Part shown: positions 1-6,125 of the stretch, in pieces | How the letters are laid out: each line of letters opens with the position of its first letter | How positions within the stretch are numbered: the first letter of the stretch is position 1 | Source of the DNA: an uncultured Oscillospiraceae bacterium | GTDB lineage: Bacteria; Bacillota; Clostridia; Oscillospirales; Oscillospiraceae | Reading direction: 5' to 3' | Length of the DNA stretch: 56,576 bases | Assembly: GCA_904395905.1 (NCBI GenBank) | Contig: CAJFNZ010000087.1 | Location: forward strand, 1 to 56,576 | Notes under the pieces: generated by a model | What the model was told of the DNA's origin: nothing | Seen by the model: the letters and a program-made list of their open reading frames with translations, nothing else | The model's database searches: none | Translations under genes and position numbers: made by a program

Positions 1-59
1 AAAAAACACTTCTCAGGCTCCAAGTGTGCGGCCCAACGGGCCGTGCGCGTGGGAGCCTG
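1..59 (-). terminator. Likely terminator of lplA
   Basis: Read on the minus strand downstream of lplA, the arms at 52-59 and 14-21 (CAGGCTCC/GGAGCCTG) enclose an inner GGCCC-n3-GGGCC stem. The hairpin is followed by a short spacer and six T (complement of A1-A6). The window edge cuts the element, so the T-run may be longer. Confidence 0.55.
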
Positions 60-66
60 CATCCTC

Positions 67-119
67 TCGCCAAAATGCCTGCATTTTGGCGACAGCGTGT
101 CGAGTTTCTCGACACGCTG
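67..119. repeat. Tandem hairpins; copy A of a dispersed hairpin repeat
   Basis: Two perfect hairpins lie back to back: a 12-bp stem at 67-78/81-92 and a second 12-bp stem at 93-104/108-119 with a TTT loop. Six T follow at 120-125, so on the plus strand the second hairpin would be a good intrinsic terminator for a gene entering from the left. Thirty-four bases (84-117) recur identically at 37443-37476 in opposite orientation. The element is therefore a repeat and not only a local terminator. Confidence 0.75.
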
Positions 120-130
120 TTTTTTGCGTC

Positions 131-1102
131 TCACAGGCGCTCCTCGCGGAGCCAGGCGGCGATGTCCCGCAGCTGCTCCGCCTCCTGGCCGCCCAGGGCG
201 TCCGCCATGGCCGCCGCCGAGAAGGGGCAGCCCTCCAGCAGCGCCGCCAGCCGGCCCGGCAGGTCCGGGTCCAGGACGTCGGAGTAGACCTCCGCCTTCG
301 CCACGCGGCCCTGGTCCAGCGACAGCAGCAGCTGGATGTCCCCCCACGGGAACCGCGTGTCCAGCTCCATGTCGAAGTGGGGCGTCTTCCCCATCCGCCA
401 GTCCCAGGAGCTGTGCTTCTCCACATACGGCCGGATGGCGGCCTGGTCGGCCGAGTTGGGCGCCCACTCCACGTAGTCGCCGTACGTCTTGCGGAACGCC
501 TGCTTCAGCGCGCTCAGGACCATGGGGATGCTCAGGTCGGCCCGGAACTCCGAGAGGTTGCAGACCCGGCTGTGGACCGAGGAGACGCCCTTGGCCTGGA
601 GCTTCCGCGGGTCCACCTGGAGATAGTGCTGCAGCCGCCCCATGTCCGAGCGAATCAGCAGCGTCCCGTGGTGCTGGCAGATGTTCCCCCGGCGGCAGAA
701 GGCGTTGCCCGAGAACTTCCGCCCGTCGGCCTGCAAATCGTTCCGGCCGGTGAACTCGCAGGGGATGCCCAGAGAACGGATGGCCTGGAGGATGGTGTTC
801 AGCTGCCGCTCCACGTCGTACCGCCCGGCCCCGGCGATGAAGCTGAAATTCAGGTTGCCGCTGTCGTGGTACACGGCCCCGCCGCCAGTAATCCGCCGCA
901 CCAGCTGCACGTCGTCCTCTTTCATGGCCAGGAGGTTGCACTCCTTCCACGGGTTCTGGTTCCGGCCGATGATGACGGCGTTTTGGTTGATGTAGCAGTA
1001 GAGCATCAGCTCGTCCTCGCCCAGATTCTCCAGAATCCACTCATCGGTGCCCAGGTTCTCCCACCCGTTCGTGGAACGGGACATATAAAAATAGTTCTGC
1101 AT
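131..1102 (-). CDS. lplA: Lipoate-protein ligase A
   Basis: This enzyme activates free lipoate with ATP and transfers it to lysines of lipoyl domains such as glycine cleavage H protein or 2-oxoacid dehydrogenase E2, in the cytoplasm. The 323-residue product has the family's full length. It shows the lipoate/AMP pocket RRITGGGAVYHD at about residues 69-80 and the catalytic-lysine loop GRNDLQADGRKFSGNA at about 119-134 (Lys129), with the C-terminal accessory domain from about residue 240. ATG at 1102 follows an AGGAGG site at 6-8 bases. The gene is monocistronic, transcribed leftward, with a hairpin terminator beyond its stop. No lipoylated target protein is encoded nearby, so the substrate cannot be told from context. 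Confidence 0.95.
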   Translation of the reverse strand: MQNYFYMSRSTNGWENLGTDEWILENLGEDELMLYCYINQNAVIIGRNQNPWKECNLLAMKEDDVQLVRRITGGGAVYHDSGNLNFSFIAGAGRYDVERQLNTILQAIRSLGIPCEFTGRNDLQADGRKFSGNAFCRRGNICQHHGTLLIRSDMGRLQHYLQVDPRKLQAKGVSSVHSRVCNLSEFRADLSIPMVLSALKQAFRKTYGDYVEWAPNSADQAAIRPYVEKHSSWDWRMGKTPHFDMELDTRFPWGDIQLLLSLDQGRVAKAEVYSDVLDPDLPGRLAALLEGCPFSAAAMADALGGQEAEQLRDIAAWLREERL

Positions 1103-1155
1103 CGCGAACCTCCTAGCCGGCGTGTGTTCTATTGCGCTGGATCTCGTTGCTTTCC

Positions 1156-1161
1156 ATTATA
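1156..1161 (-). promoter_or_regulatory. Probable -10 box of lplA
   Basis: The minus strand reads TATAAT here, about 50 bases before the lplA start. No good -35 box lies 16-18 bases upstream, so the promoter is weak, extended or activator dependent. Confidence 0.35.
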
Positions 1162-1247
1162 AACCCCCGGGAAAGCAAATGAAAGCCACAGAATTCCCCA
1201 ACATTTTCCGGAGAATTCTGCGGCAGATTGGACAAACTGACAGGCCT

Positions 1248-1940
1248 TCACAGCGGCTGCCGCTTGATGTTCGCGTACCGCCTCGGATACCGGCGCGGCG
1301 TGGGCCGCTCCTTGCGGACGACCACCACCCGGTGCGCCGCGTCCCCCAGGGCATATTGGTCGATGCGCTCCACCCGGCCGCCCAGCAGCGCCACGGCCTG
1401 CGCCGCCTCCGCGGCCTCCTCCTCGGCCGCCGCGCCCTTCATCGCCAGGAACAGCCCGCCGGGCTTCACCAGCGGCAGGCACAGCTCGCACAGCACGTTC
1501 AGCCGCGCCACGGCCCGGGATACGGCCACGTCGTACCGCTCCCGCCGGTCGGCGGCGAATTCCTCGGCCCGGGCCGCCACGCACTCCGCCGCCACGCCCA
1601 GCGCCGGCAGGACCTCGGCCAGCCAGGCAATCCGCTTGCCCAGGGAGTCCAGCAGCGTCAGCTCCATGGCCGGCTCGGCAATCTTCAGCGGCACGCCCGG
1701 AAAGCCCGCGCCGCAGCCCACGTCCACCACCGTCTTTCCCGCCAGCTCCGCCGAGCCCAGCAGCGCCAGGGAGTCGAGAAAGTGGAGCCGCGCCACCTCG
1801 GCCGGCTCGGTGATGGCCGTCAGGTTCATCACCCGGTTTTTCTCCAGCAGGGCCCGGCCGAACCGGCACAGGGTGTCCACCTGCGCCGGCGTCAGCGTCA
1901 GCCCCAAAGCCGGCAGCCCGGCCAGCAGCGTCTCTTCCAT
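1248..1940 (-). CDS. rsmG: 16S rRNA m7G527 methyltransferase RsmG (GidB)
   Basis: RsmG uses S-adenosylmethionine to methylate N7 of G527 in 16S rRNA; its loss gives low-level streptomycin resistance in other bacteria. The 230-residue product carries an NLTAI segment at 39-43, the SAM-binding motif DVGCGAGFPG at 73-82 and the conserved SRAVA segment. The frame extends upstream to 2132, but ATG at 1940 has an ideal GGGAGGG site and begins at the family's normal N terminus. The upstream extension would also read through a dispersed repeat. In many Bacillota rsmG follows mnmG; here it stands alone after the repeat. Confidence 0.95.
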   Translation of the reverse strand: MEETLLAGLPALGLTLTPAQVDTLCRFGRALLEKNRVMNLTAITEPAEVARLHFLDSLALLGSAELAGKTVVDVGCGAGFPGVPLKIAEPAMELTLLDSLGKRIAWLAEVLPALGVAAECVAARAEEFAADRRERYDVAVSRAVARLNVLCELCLPLVKPGGLFLAMKGAAAEEEAAEAAQAVALLGGRVERIDQYALGDAAHRVVVVRKERPTPRRYPRRYANIKRQPL

Positions 1941-1986
1941 CGTTCCCTCCCGCCGGCCCGGCCGGCATTTCCCGTGTTTTGATTCC

Positions 1987-2072
1987 AAAAATAAGGTTTT
2001 TCTGCGTGCCGTCGAGCCGTGTGCGCACAGCGGCAGGGGCTTGCCAGTCAAGCCACCGCAGTTGTGTACTGG
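1987..2072 (-). repeat. Dispersed structured repeat, copy 1
   Basis: This element lies between rsmG and the divergent gntR promoter. It matches 26917-27005 closely: 53 of 58 positions are identical in the core 2013-2070. It contains two hairpins, 2016-2021/2026-2031 and 2038-2043/2049-2054. The strand is assigned as minus because the one imperfect pair of the first hairpin would be a G-U wobble in minus-strand RNA. It encodes no transposase and looks like a small REP- or MITE-like intergenic element. Confidence 0.7.
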
Positions 2073-2125
2073 TATCATCATACCACAGCCGCCCAGGGAT
2101 GGGAACTCTTTTTTCCGCCGCCCCC

Positions 2126-2154
2126 TTGACAACCGTGTATATGGCGTATATACT
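2126..2154 (+). promoter_or_regulatory. Promoter and probable autoregulatory operator of the gntR-ABC operon
   Basis: A consensus TTGACA (2126-2131), a 17-base spacer and TATACT (2149-2154) form a strong sigma-A-type promoter. GTATAT-n5-ATATAC (2137-2153) is an inverted repeat covering the spacer and -10 box, a typical place for binding of the GntR/YtrA repressor encoded just downstream. Confidence 0.8.
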
Positions 2155-2201
2155 GTTCATACCTGATATGTACAGTCAGAGACCGCAAGCGAGGTGTCGT
2201 G

Positions 2202-2612
2202 ATGGAGATCTACATCAGCAACACCGGCGACAAACCCATCTACGCCCAGATAGCCGAGCAGATTCGGGCCAAGATTCTCTCCGGGGAGCTGCGGGCGGGG
2301 GACGCCCTGCCCAGCATCCGGGTGCTGGCCCGGGAGCTGCGCATCAGCGTCATCACCACGAAGCGGGCCTACGAGGACCTGGAGAAGGAGGGCTTCCTCC
2401 ACACCGTCCCCGGGAAGGGCTGCTTCGTGGCGGCCCAGAACCCGGAGCTGCTGCGCGAGGCGGTCCTCAGCACCGTCGAGCAGCATCTCCAGGCGGCCGT
2501 GGACGCGGCCCGGGCCGGCGGCGTGGCGGATGCGGAGGTCGCCGAAATCCTGTCACTATTGATGGAGGGAGACAGCCATGGAGAACCTTTTGGAGATCCG
2601 GGGGCTCTGTAA
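2202..2612 (+). CDS. GntR-family (YtrA-type) transcriptional regulator
   Basis: This is a short 136-residue GntR protein: a winged helix over about residues 5-75, including the recognition segment with SIRVLAREL and the wing GKGCFVA, then a small helical dimerisation tail. There is no large effector domain. This is the YtrA layout, whose members usually repress their own ABC-transporter operon and respond to cell-envelope stress. ATG at 2202 sits five bases after GAGGTG; a GTG at 2199 would be too close to that site. The end overlaps the ABC ATPase start by 35 bases. The palindromic operator upstream supports autoregulation. The inducer is unknown. Confidence 0.9.
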   Translation: MEIYISNTGDKPIYAQIAEQIRAKILSGELRAGDALPSIRVLARELRISVITTKRAYEDLEKEGFLHTVPGKGCFVAAQNPELLREAVLSTVEQHLQAAVDAARAGGVADAEVAEILSLLMEGDSHGEPFGDPGAL

Positions 2613-3432
2613 GCAGTATCGGAACTTTTCCCTGGACCACGTGGACCTGACGGTGCCCGCCGGGACCATCGTGGGCCTGATTGGCGAGAACGGCGCCGGC
2701 AAGACCACGACCATCAAGGCCGCCCTGCACGTCATCCGCCCCGACGGCGGGACCATCCGCCTGCTGGGCCGGGATCCGTCGGACCCGGAGGCCCGCGAGG
2801 GCGCCGCGGCGGTGTTCGAGGACAGCTACTTCCACGGCAGCCTGACGCCCCGGCAGGTGGGGCGGGCCATGGCCGGCATCTGCCGGACGTGGGACGAGGA
2901 CCTGTACCGCAGCTGGTGCCGGCGGTTCGGCCTCCAGGAGCGGCAGCCCCTCAAGGAGTTCAGCCGCGGAATGCGCATGAAGCTGAGTCTGGCCACGGCC
3001 CTGGCGCGGCACCCCAAGCTGCTGGTACTCGACGAGGCCACCAGCGGCCTGGACCCGGTGGTCCGCGGGGAGATGCTGGATCTGTTCCTGGAGTTCATCC
3101 AGGACGAGGGCTGCGGCGTGCTGCTCTCCAGCCACATCACGACCGATTTGGAGCGGATTGCCGACCAGATTGCGTATCTCCACGGCGGAAAGCTCCTCTT
3201 CCAGGCGGACAAGGACCGGCTGATGGAGGAATTGGCCGTCCTCCGCTGCTCCGAGGCCGATTTGGCCCGGCTGCCGGCGGAGTGGGTCCTGGCCCGGCGG
3301 CGCGGAGAGTTCGGCCAGTCGGCCCTGGTGCGCCATCCGGCCGAGGTCCGGCGGCTGCTGCCCCACGCGGTGGTGGACCGGCTGCGTATCGATGAAATGA
3401 TGCAGTTCTACGGCGGAGGTGCGGAACAATGA
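2578..3432 (+). CDS. ABC transporter ATP-binding protein
   Basis: This cytoplasmic ATPase has 284 residues. It has Walker A GENGAGKT at 36-43, a signature loop reading FSRGMRM at 128-134 instead of LSGGQ, Walker B LLVLDE at 148-153 with the D-loop SGLD, and an H-loop SSHIT. The degenerate signature and VFEDSYF at the Q-loop are usual for YtrB/EcsA-like exporters paired with GntR regulators. Its partner is the permease starting four bases before its own stop. The module probably exports a peptide or envelope-active compound, but the substrate cannot be read from the sequence. Confidence 0.92.
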   Translation: MENLLEIRGLCKQYRNFSLDHVDLTVPAGTIVGLIGENGAGKTTTIKAALHVIRPDGGTIRLLGRDPSDPEAREGAAAVFEDSYFHGSLTPRQVGRAMAGICRTWDEDLYRSWCRRFGLQERQPLKEFSRGMRMKLSLATALARHPKLLVLDEATSGLDPVVRGEMLDLFLEFIQDEGCGVLLSSHITTDLERIADQIAYLHGGKLLFQADKDRLMEELAVLRCSEADLARLPAEWVLARRRGEFGQSALVRHPAEVRRLLPHAVVDRLRIDEMMQFYGGGAEQ

Positions 3433-4079
3433 TTGGCTTTCTCAGAAAAGATTTCTACACCATGGCGGCGCTCTACAAGAAGAACCTCCTGCTGGTGCTG
3501 GCGCTGTACACGGCCATGACCCTGGTGATGCACGTGACGTTCCTGCTCTATATGCTCGTCTGGATGATGGGCTTTTACGGCCTGAGCGCCTCAACCGTGG
3601 ACGACAGCTGCGGCTGGGACCGGTACGCCCGGACCCTGCCGGCCTCGGCGTGGCAGGCGGTCGGGGCACGGTTCGTGATGACGCTGGGGATGATGGTCCT
3701 GGCGGCGCTCTTCGGAGTCGTCATCGGCTTTCTCAACAGCCGGATTCACGGCGACGACTACGCGGAAACGCTGCTGATGCTGGGCATCGTGTCGTCGGCG
3801 GCGCTGCTGTTCATGGGCCCGCTGCTGGCCGGGGCCTACAAGTGGGGCGTCGAGAAGGTTCGCAACGGTTTCTTTGTGCTGTTTATGGCCGCCTGTCTGC
3901 TGCCGCCGGCCCTGTCCCGCGTCGGCATCACCGGCGGAAACGCCCTCCAGGGGCTCACGCGCTGGCTGGACCGGCAGGCGCCGGCAGTCCTGGTCGCGTT
4001 GCTGCTGGCCGTGGCGCTGGCGGTCTGCTTCCTCAGCTATCTGGCCGCCTGCCGCATCTACCGGCGCAAGGAGTTCTGA
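3429..4079 (+). CDS. ABC-2-type permease subunit
   Basis: This 216-residue membrane protein has about six hydrophobic segments (roughly 18-45, 75-98, 115-138, 148-165, 185-208). It resembles the compact ABC-2 permeases (ABC2_membrane_5 type) that work with YtrB-like ATPases. A conserved-looking WDRYARTLP segment follows the second helix, as in that family. ATG at 3429 overlaps the ATPase stop (ATGA), so the two are translationally coupled. A GC-rich hairpin follows the stop. Function beyond being the membrane half of an exporter is not visible. Confidence 0.85.
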   Translation: MIGFLRKDFYTMAALYKKNLLLVLALYTAMTLVMHVTFLLYMLVWMMGFYGLSASTVDDSCGWDRYARTLPASAWQAVGARFVMTLGMMVLAALFGVVIGFLNSRIHGDDYAETLLMLGIVSSAALLFMGPLLAGAYKWGVEKVRNGFFVLFMAACLLPPALSRVGITGGNALQGLTRWLDRQAPAVLVALLLAVALAVCFLSYLAACRIYRRKEF

Positions 4080-4102
4080 CGCGCCCTCCCGGAACCGAAC
4101 GT

Positions 4103-4131
4103 GGCCCGGCCCCCTGAGCGGGGGCCGGGCC
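4103..4131. terminator. GC hairpin between convergent genes
   Basis: A perfect 12-bp stem (GGCCCGGCCCCC, 4103-4114, paired with 4120-4131) with a 5-base loop sits between the permease stop and the converging M56 gene. There is no clear T-run on either strand, so it may be a weak or factor-dependent terminator. Confidence 0.5.
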
Positions 4132-4151
4132 GCACGCTGCTGTGGGGCGGC

Positions 4152-5570
4152 TCATGGGATCTCCGCGGCCGGCGGCGTCTCGGCCGTCAGACGCACGCTT
4201 CCCTGGCCTTCGCGCGTATAGGTGAGGCCGTAGTCCACCCAGGCCTCGCCGCTCCGCGCCGTCACCACCACCTTGCCATCGCCCTCATACCGGAACGTCT
4301 CCGCCCAGGGTTCGAGGGCCGTGCCGTCCTCACAGAGGCCGACGCCCACCGGGTAAATGTACGCCGCGTCTCCCCCCACCAGGAAGGCGATGTGGAACGA
4401 CATCCCATCCCCGGGCACCGTGTACAATGCCGCACCCTGGAGGTCGTACGCCCCGTCCCCGGCCGCCGCAGTCGCCGCCAGGACGGCCCCCTCCTCCGGC
4501 GGCATCCGCCGGAACGCCGCCGCCACCTGCTCGGCGGTGCGGGCCGGCGCGCCGGCATCCGTCGGTTCCTCCGCCGCCACGTCCGCCGGCGCCTCGGGGA
4601 CCTCGGCCGGGCCGGCAAAGGCGCAGAGCGTCGCCCCCGCCAGGAGCACCGCCGCCAGAACCATCGCCCAGCGCCTCGGGCGCAGCCGGCCGGCCACGGC
4701 CAGCAGCCGCCGGCGCAGCTGCCGCCCCCGGCGGGACAGGGTCGAGGCGGCGCAGAACGCCGTCGTCCCCACGTCCCCCCGGGCCAGGTCCAGCAGCGTC
4801 TGGCCGTAGGCCGTCCGCGCCTCCTCCGGGAGCTGCCGGAGGACGGCGTCGTCGCAGCACAGCTCCCCGTCCAGCCGGCTCAGCCGGGCGGCCACCCAGA
4901 CCAGCGGATGGAACCACCACAGCACGACGGCCGCCGTCCGCAGCAGCGCCCAGACGTGGTCGCCCTGGCGCAGATGGGCCCGCTCGTGGCGCAGCACATA
5001 GTCCAGCCGCGCCGGGTCCGCCGCGGCCGCCCGGGTCACGTAGACGGCCGGCCGCACCAGGCCGAAGGCGCAGGGCGCCGGCACGTCGGCCAGATAGACG
5101 CCCGCCTCCAGCGCCGTCCGGGTGCGGCGGAGCCGCCGCCAGAACAGCAGGTTGCACAGGAGGAACCAGGCCGCCGTCACCGCCATGCCGCCCAGCCAAA
5201 TCGACCGCAGCCGCCCGGGGGCCTCCAGGGCCAGCAGGAAGCGGGTCACGGTTCCGTCCCCGTCGGGAGCCGTCCAGCCGGCGGAGTTGGCGTCCAGGAG
5301 GCCGCCGTCCGGCCCCTCATACACCCCCATATCTCCCGGCAGGCCGGTGACGACAGGGCCGAACAGGACCATGTCCCCCTCCAGCGGCCGCGCCAGGTTC
5401 GCCGGGGACCAGGCGCTGCTCCCCACGGTCCCGGGCAGCAGGAGCCGCGCCAGAACCAGGAGCCACAGGCCGTACCGGAGCCGGGCCCCGAGCCGCCGCC
5501 CCAGCAGGGCCCGCACCAGCAGTACGGCCGCCACGAACGCCGTGGCGCTGAAGATCCACCGCGCGGTCAT
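4152..5570 (-). CDS. M56-family (BlaR1-like) membrane metalloprotease / signal transducer
   Basis: This 472-residue protein is a BlaR1/MecR1-type sensor-protease that would cleave or inactivate the BlaI-type repressor encoded just upstream. Membrane segments lie at about 5-23, 33-46, 122-144 and 301-318. The zinc motif HERAH is at 195-199, with the probable third ligand Glu236 in DGELCCDD. The C-terminal extracellular part (about 320-472) is short and has no penicillin-binding SxxK/SxN pattern I can see, so it should sense something other than beta-lactams. ATG at 5570 overlaps the blaI stop in ATGA, which shows coupling. The same frame runs on upstream to 5969 only because that stretch is antisense-like GC-rich sequence over blaI. 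Confidence 0.88.
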   Translation of the reverse strand: MTARWIFSATAFVAAVLLVRALLGRRLGARLRYGLWLLVLARLLLPGTVGSSAWSPANLARPLEGDMVLFGPVVTGLPGDMGVYEGPDGGLLDANSAGWTAPDGDGTVTRFLLALEAPGRLRSIWLGGMAVTAAWFLLCNLLFWRRLRRTRTALEAGVYLADVPAPCAFGLVRPAVYVTRAAAADPARLDYVLRHERAHLRQGDHVWALLRTAAVVLWWFHPLVWVAARLSRLDGELCCDDAVLRQLPEEARTAYGQTLLDLARGDVGTTAFCAASTLSRRGRQLRRRLLAVAGRLRPRRWAMVLAAVLLAGATLCAFAGPAEVPEAPADVAAEEPTDAGAPARTAEQVAAAFRRMPPEEGAVLAATAAAGDGAYDLQGAALYTVPGDGMSFHIAFLVGGDAAYIYPVGVGLCEDGTALEPWAETFRYEGDGKVVVTARSGEAWVDYGLTYTREGQGSVRLTAETPPAAEIP

Positions 5571-5962
5571 GGCTGCTCCTCCCCGGCGTCCTTCCCGGCC
5601 CGGCGGAGGATGGCCTCCAGTTCTTCCGCCTCGCCGGGCTTGAGCCCCCGGCCGTCCACCAGGCAGCTCATCAGCAGGCCGACGGAGCCGCCGTAGACCT
5701 TCCGGAGGAAGCTCTCCGTCTCCTCCCGGACGGCCTCCTGCCGGTCGGCGACCGGATAGAACTGCTTGGCGCGGCCGCCGTCCTCGTGGCGCACCGCGCC
5801 CTTCTCCTCCAGCCGGGAGAGCATTTTCATGATGGTGTGCTTCGTCCAGCCGGTGTCGCCGGCCACGGCGTGCACCAGCTCCGTCACCGTCTGGGGCGAA
5901 CGGTTCCAGAGGATGTGCATCAGCCTCCACTCCCCGTCCGAAAGATGAACCTGCCGTCCCAC
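5567..5962 (-). CDS. BlaI/MecI-family transcriptional repressor
   Basis: This 131-residue winged-helix repressor shows the BlaI/MecI signatures SDGEWRLMHILW near the N terminus and GWTKHTIMKMLSRLEEKG in the recognition region, then a C-terminal dimerisation helix pair. I chose GTG at 5962 because AAGGAGG lies eight bases upstream; a TTG 24 bases earlier has no site. The family represses its own operon until the partner M56 protease cleaves or releases it. The long inverted repeat directly upstream fits that. No beta-lactamase or PBP2a gene is adjacent, so the regulon is either this pair alone or lies elsewhere. Confidence 0.92.
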   Translation of the reverse strand: MGRQVHLSDGEWRLMHILWNRSPQTVTELVHAVAGDTGWTKHTIMKMLSRLEEKGAVRHEDGGRAKQFYPVADRQEAVREETESFLRKVYGGSVGLLMSCLVDGRGLKPGEAEELEAILRRAGKDAGEEQP

Positions 5963-5981
5963 GGCGCATCCCTCCTTGGTA

Positions 5982-6027
5982 GTCAACTGTCTACCTATAC
6001 CATAGCAGAAAGGTAGACAGTTGTCAA
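5982..6027 (-). promoter_or_regulatory. blaI-M56 promoter with BlaI-type operator
   Basis: On the minus strand TTGACA (6022-6027) is followed by 17 bases and TATGGT (5999-6004). The arms 5982-5996 and 6011-6025 form an inverted repeat (GTCAACTGTCTACCT against its complement, 14 of 15 positions). One arm overlaps the -35 region and the other lies just downstream of the -10, a classical repressor layout. Confidence 0.85.
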
Positions 6028-6057
6028 CCTCAACTTGCCCGGCACTGGCGGCAGAAA

Positions 6058-6088
6058 GGCCGGCCGTTCCCGATGAGAACGGCCGGCC
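6058..6088 (-). terminator. Terminator of the Tad/kinase operon
   Basis: A 12-bp perfect stem, 6058-6069 with 6077-6088, and a 7-base loop follow the SLH gene stop by about 37 bases on the minus strand. Only TTTCT follows, so the T-run is modest. Confidence 0.6.
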
Positions 6089-6125
6089 TCCGCCAATTCA
6101 TTTCTGAAAATCTGTCAGGGCTCCG

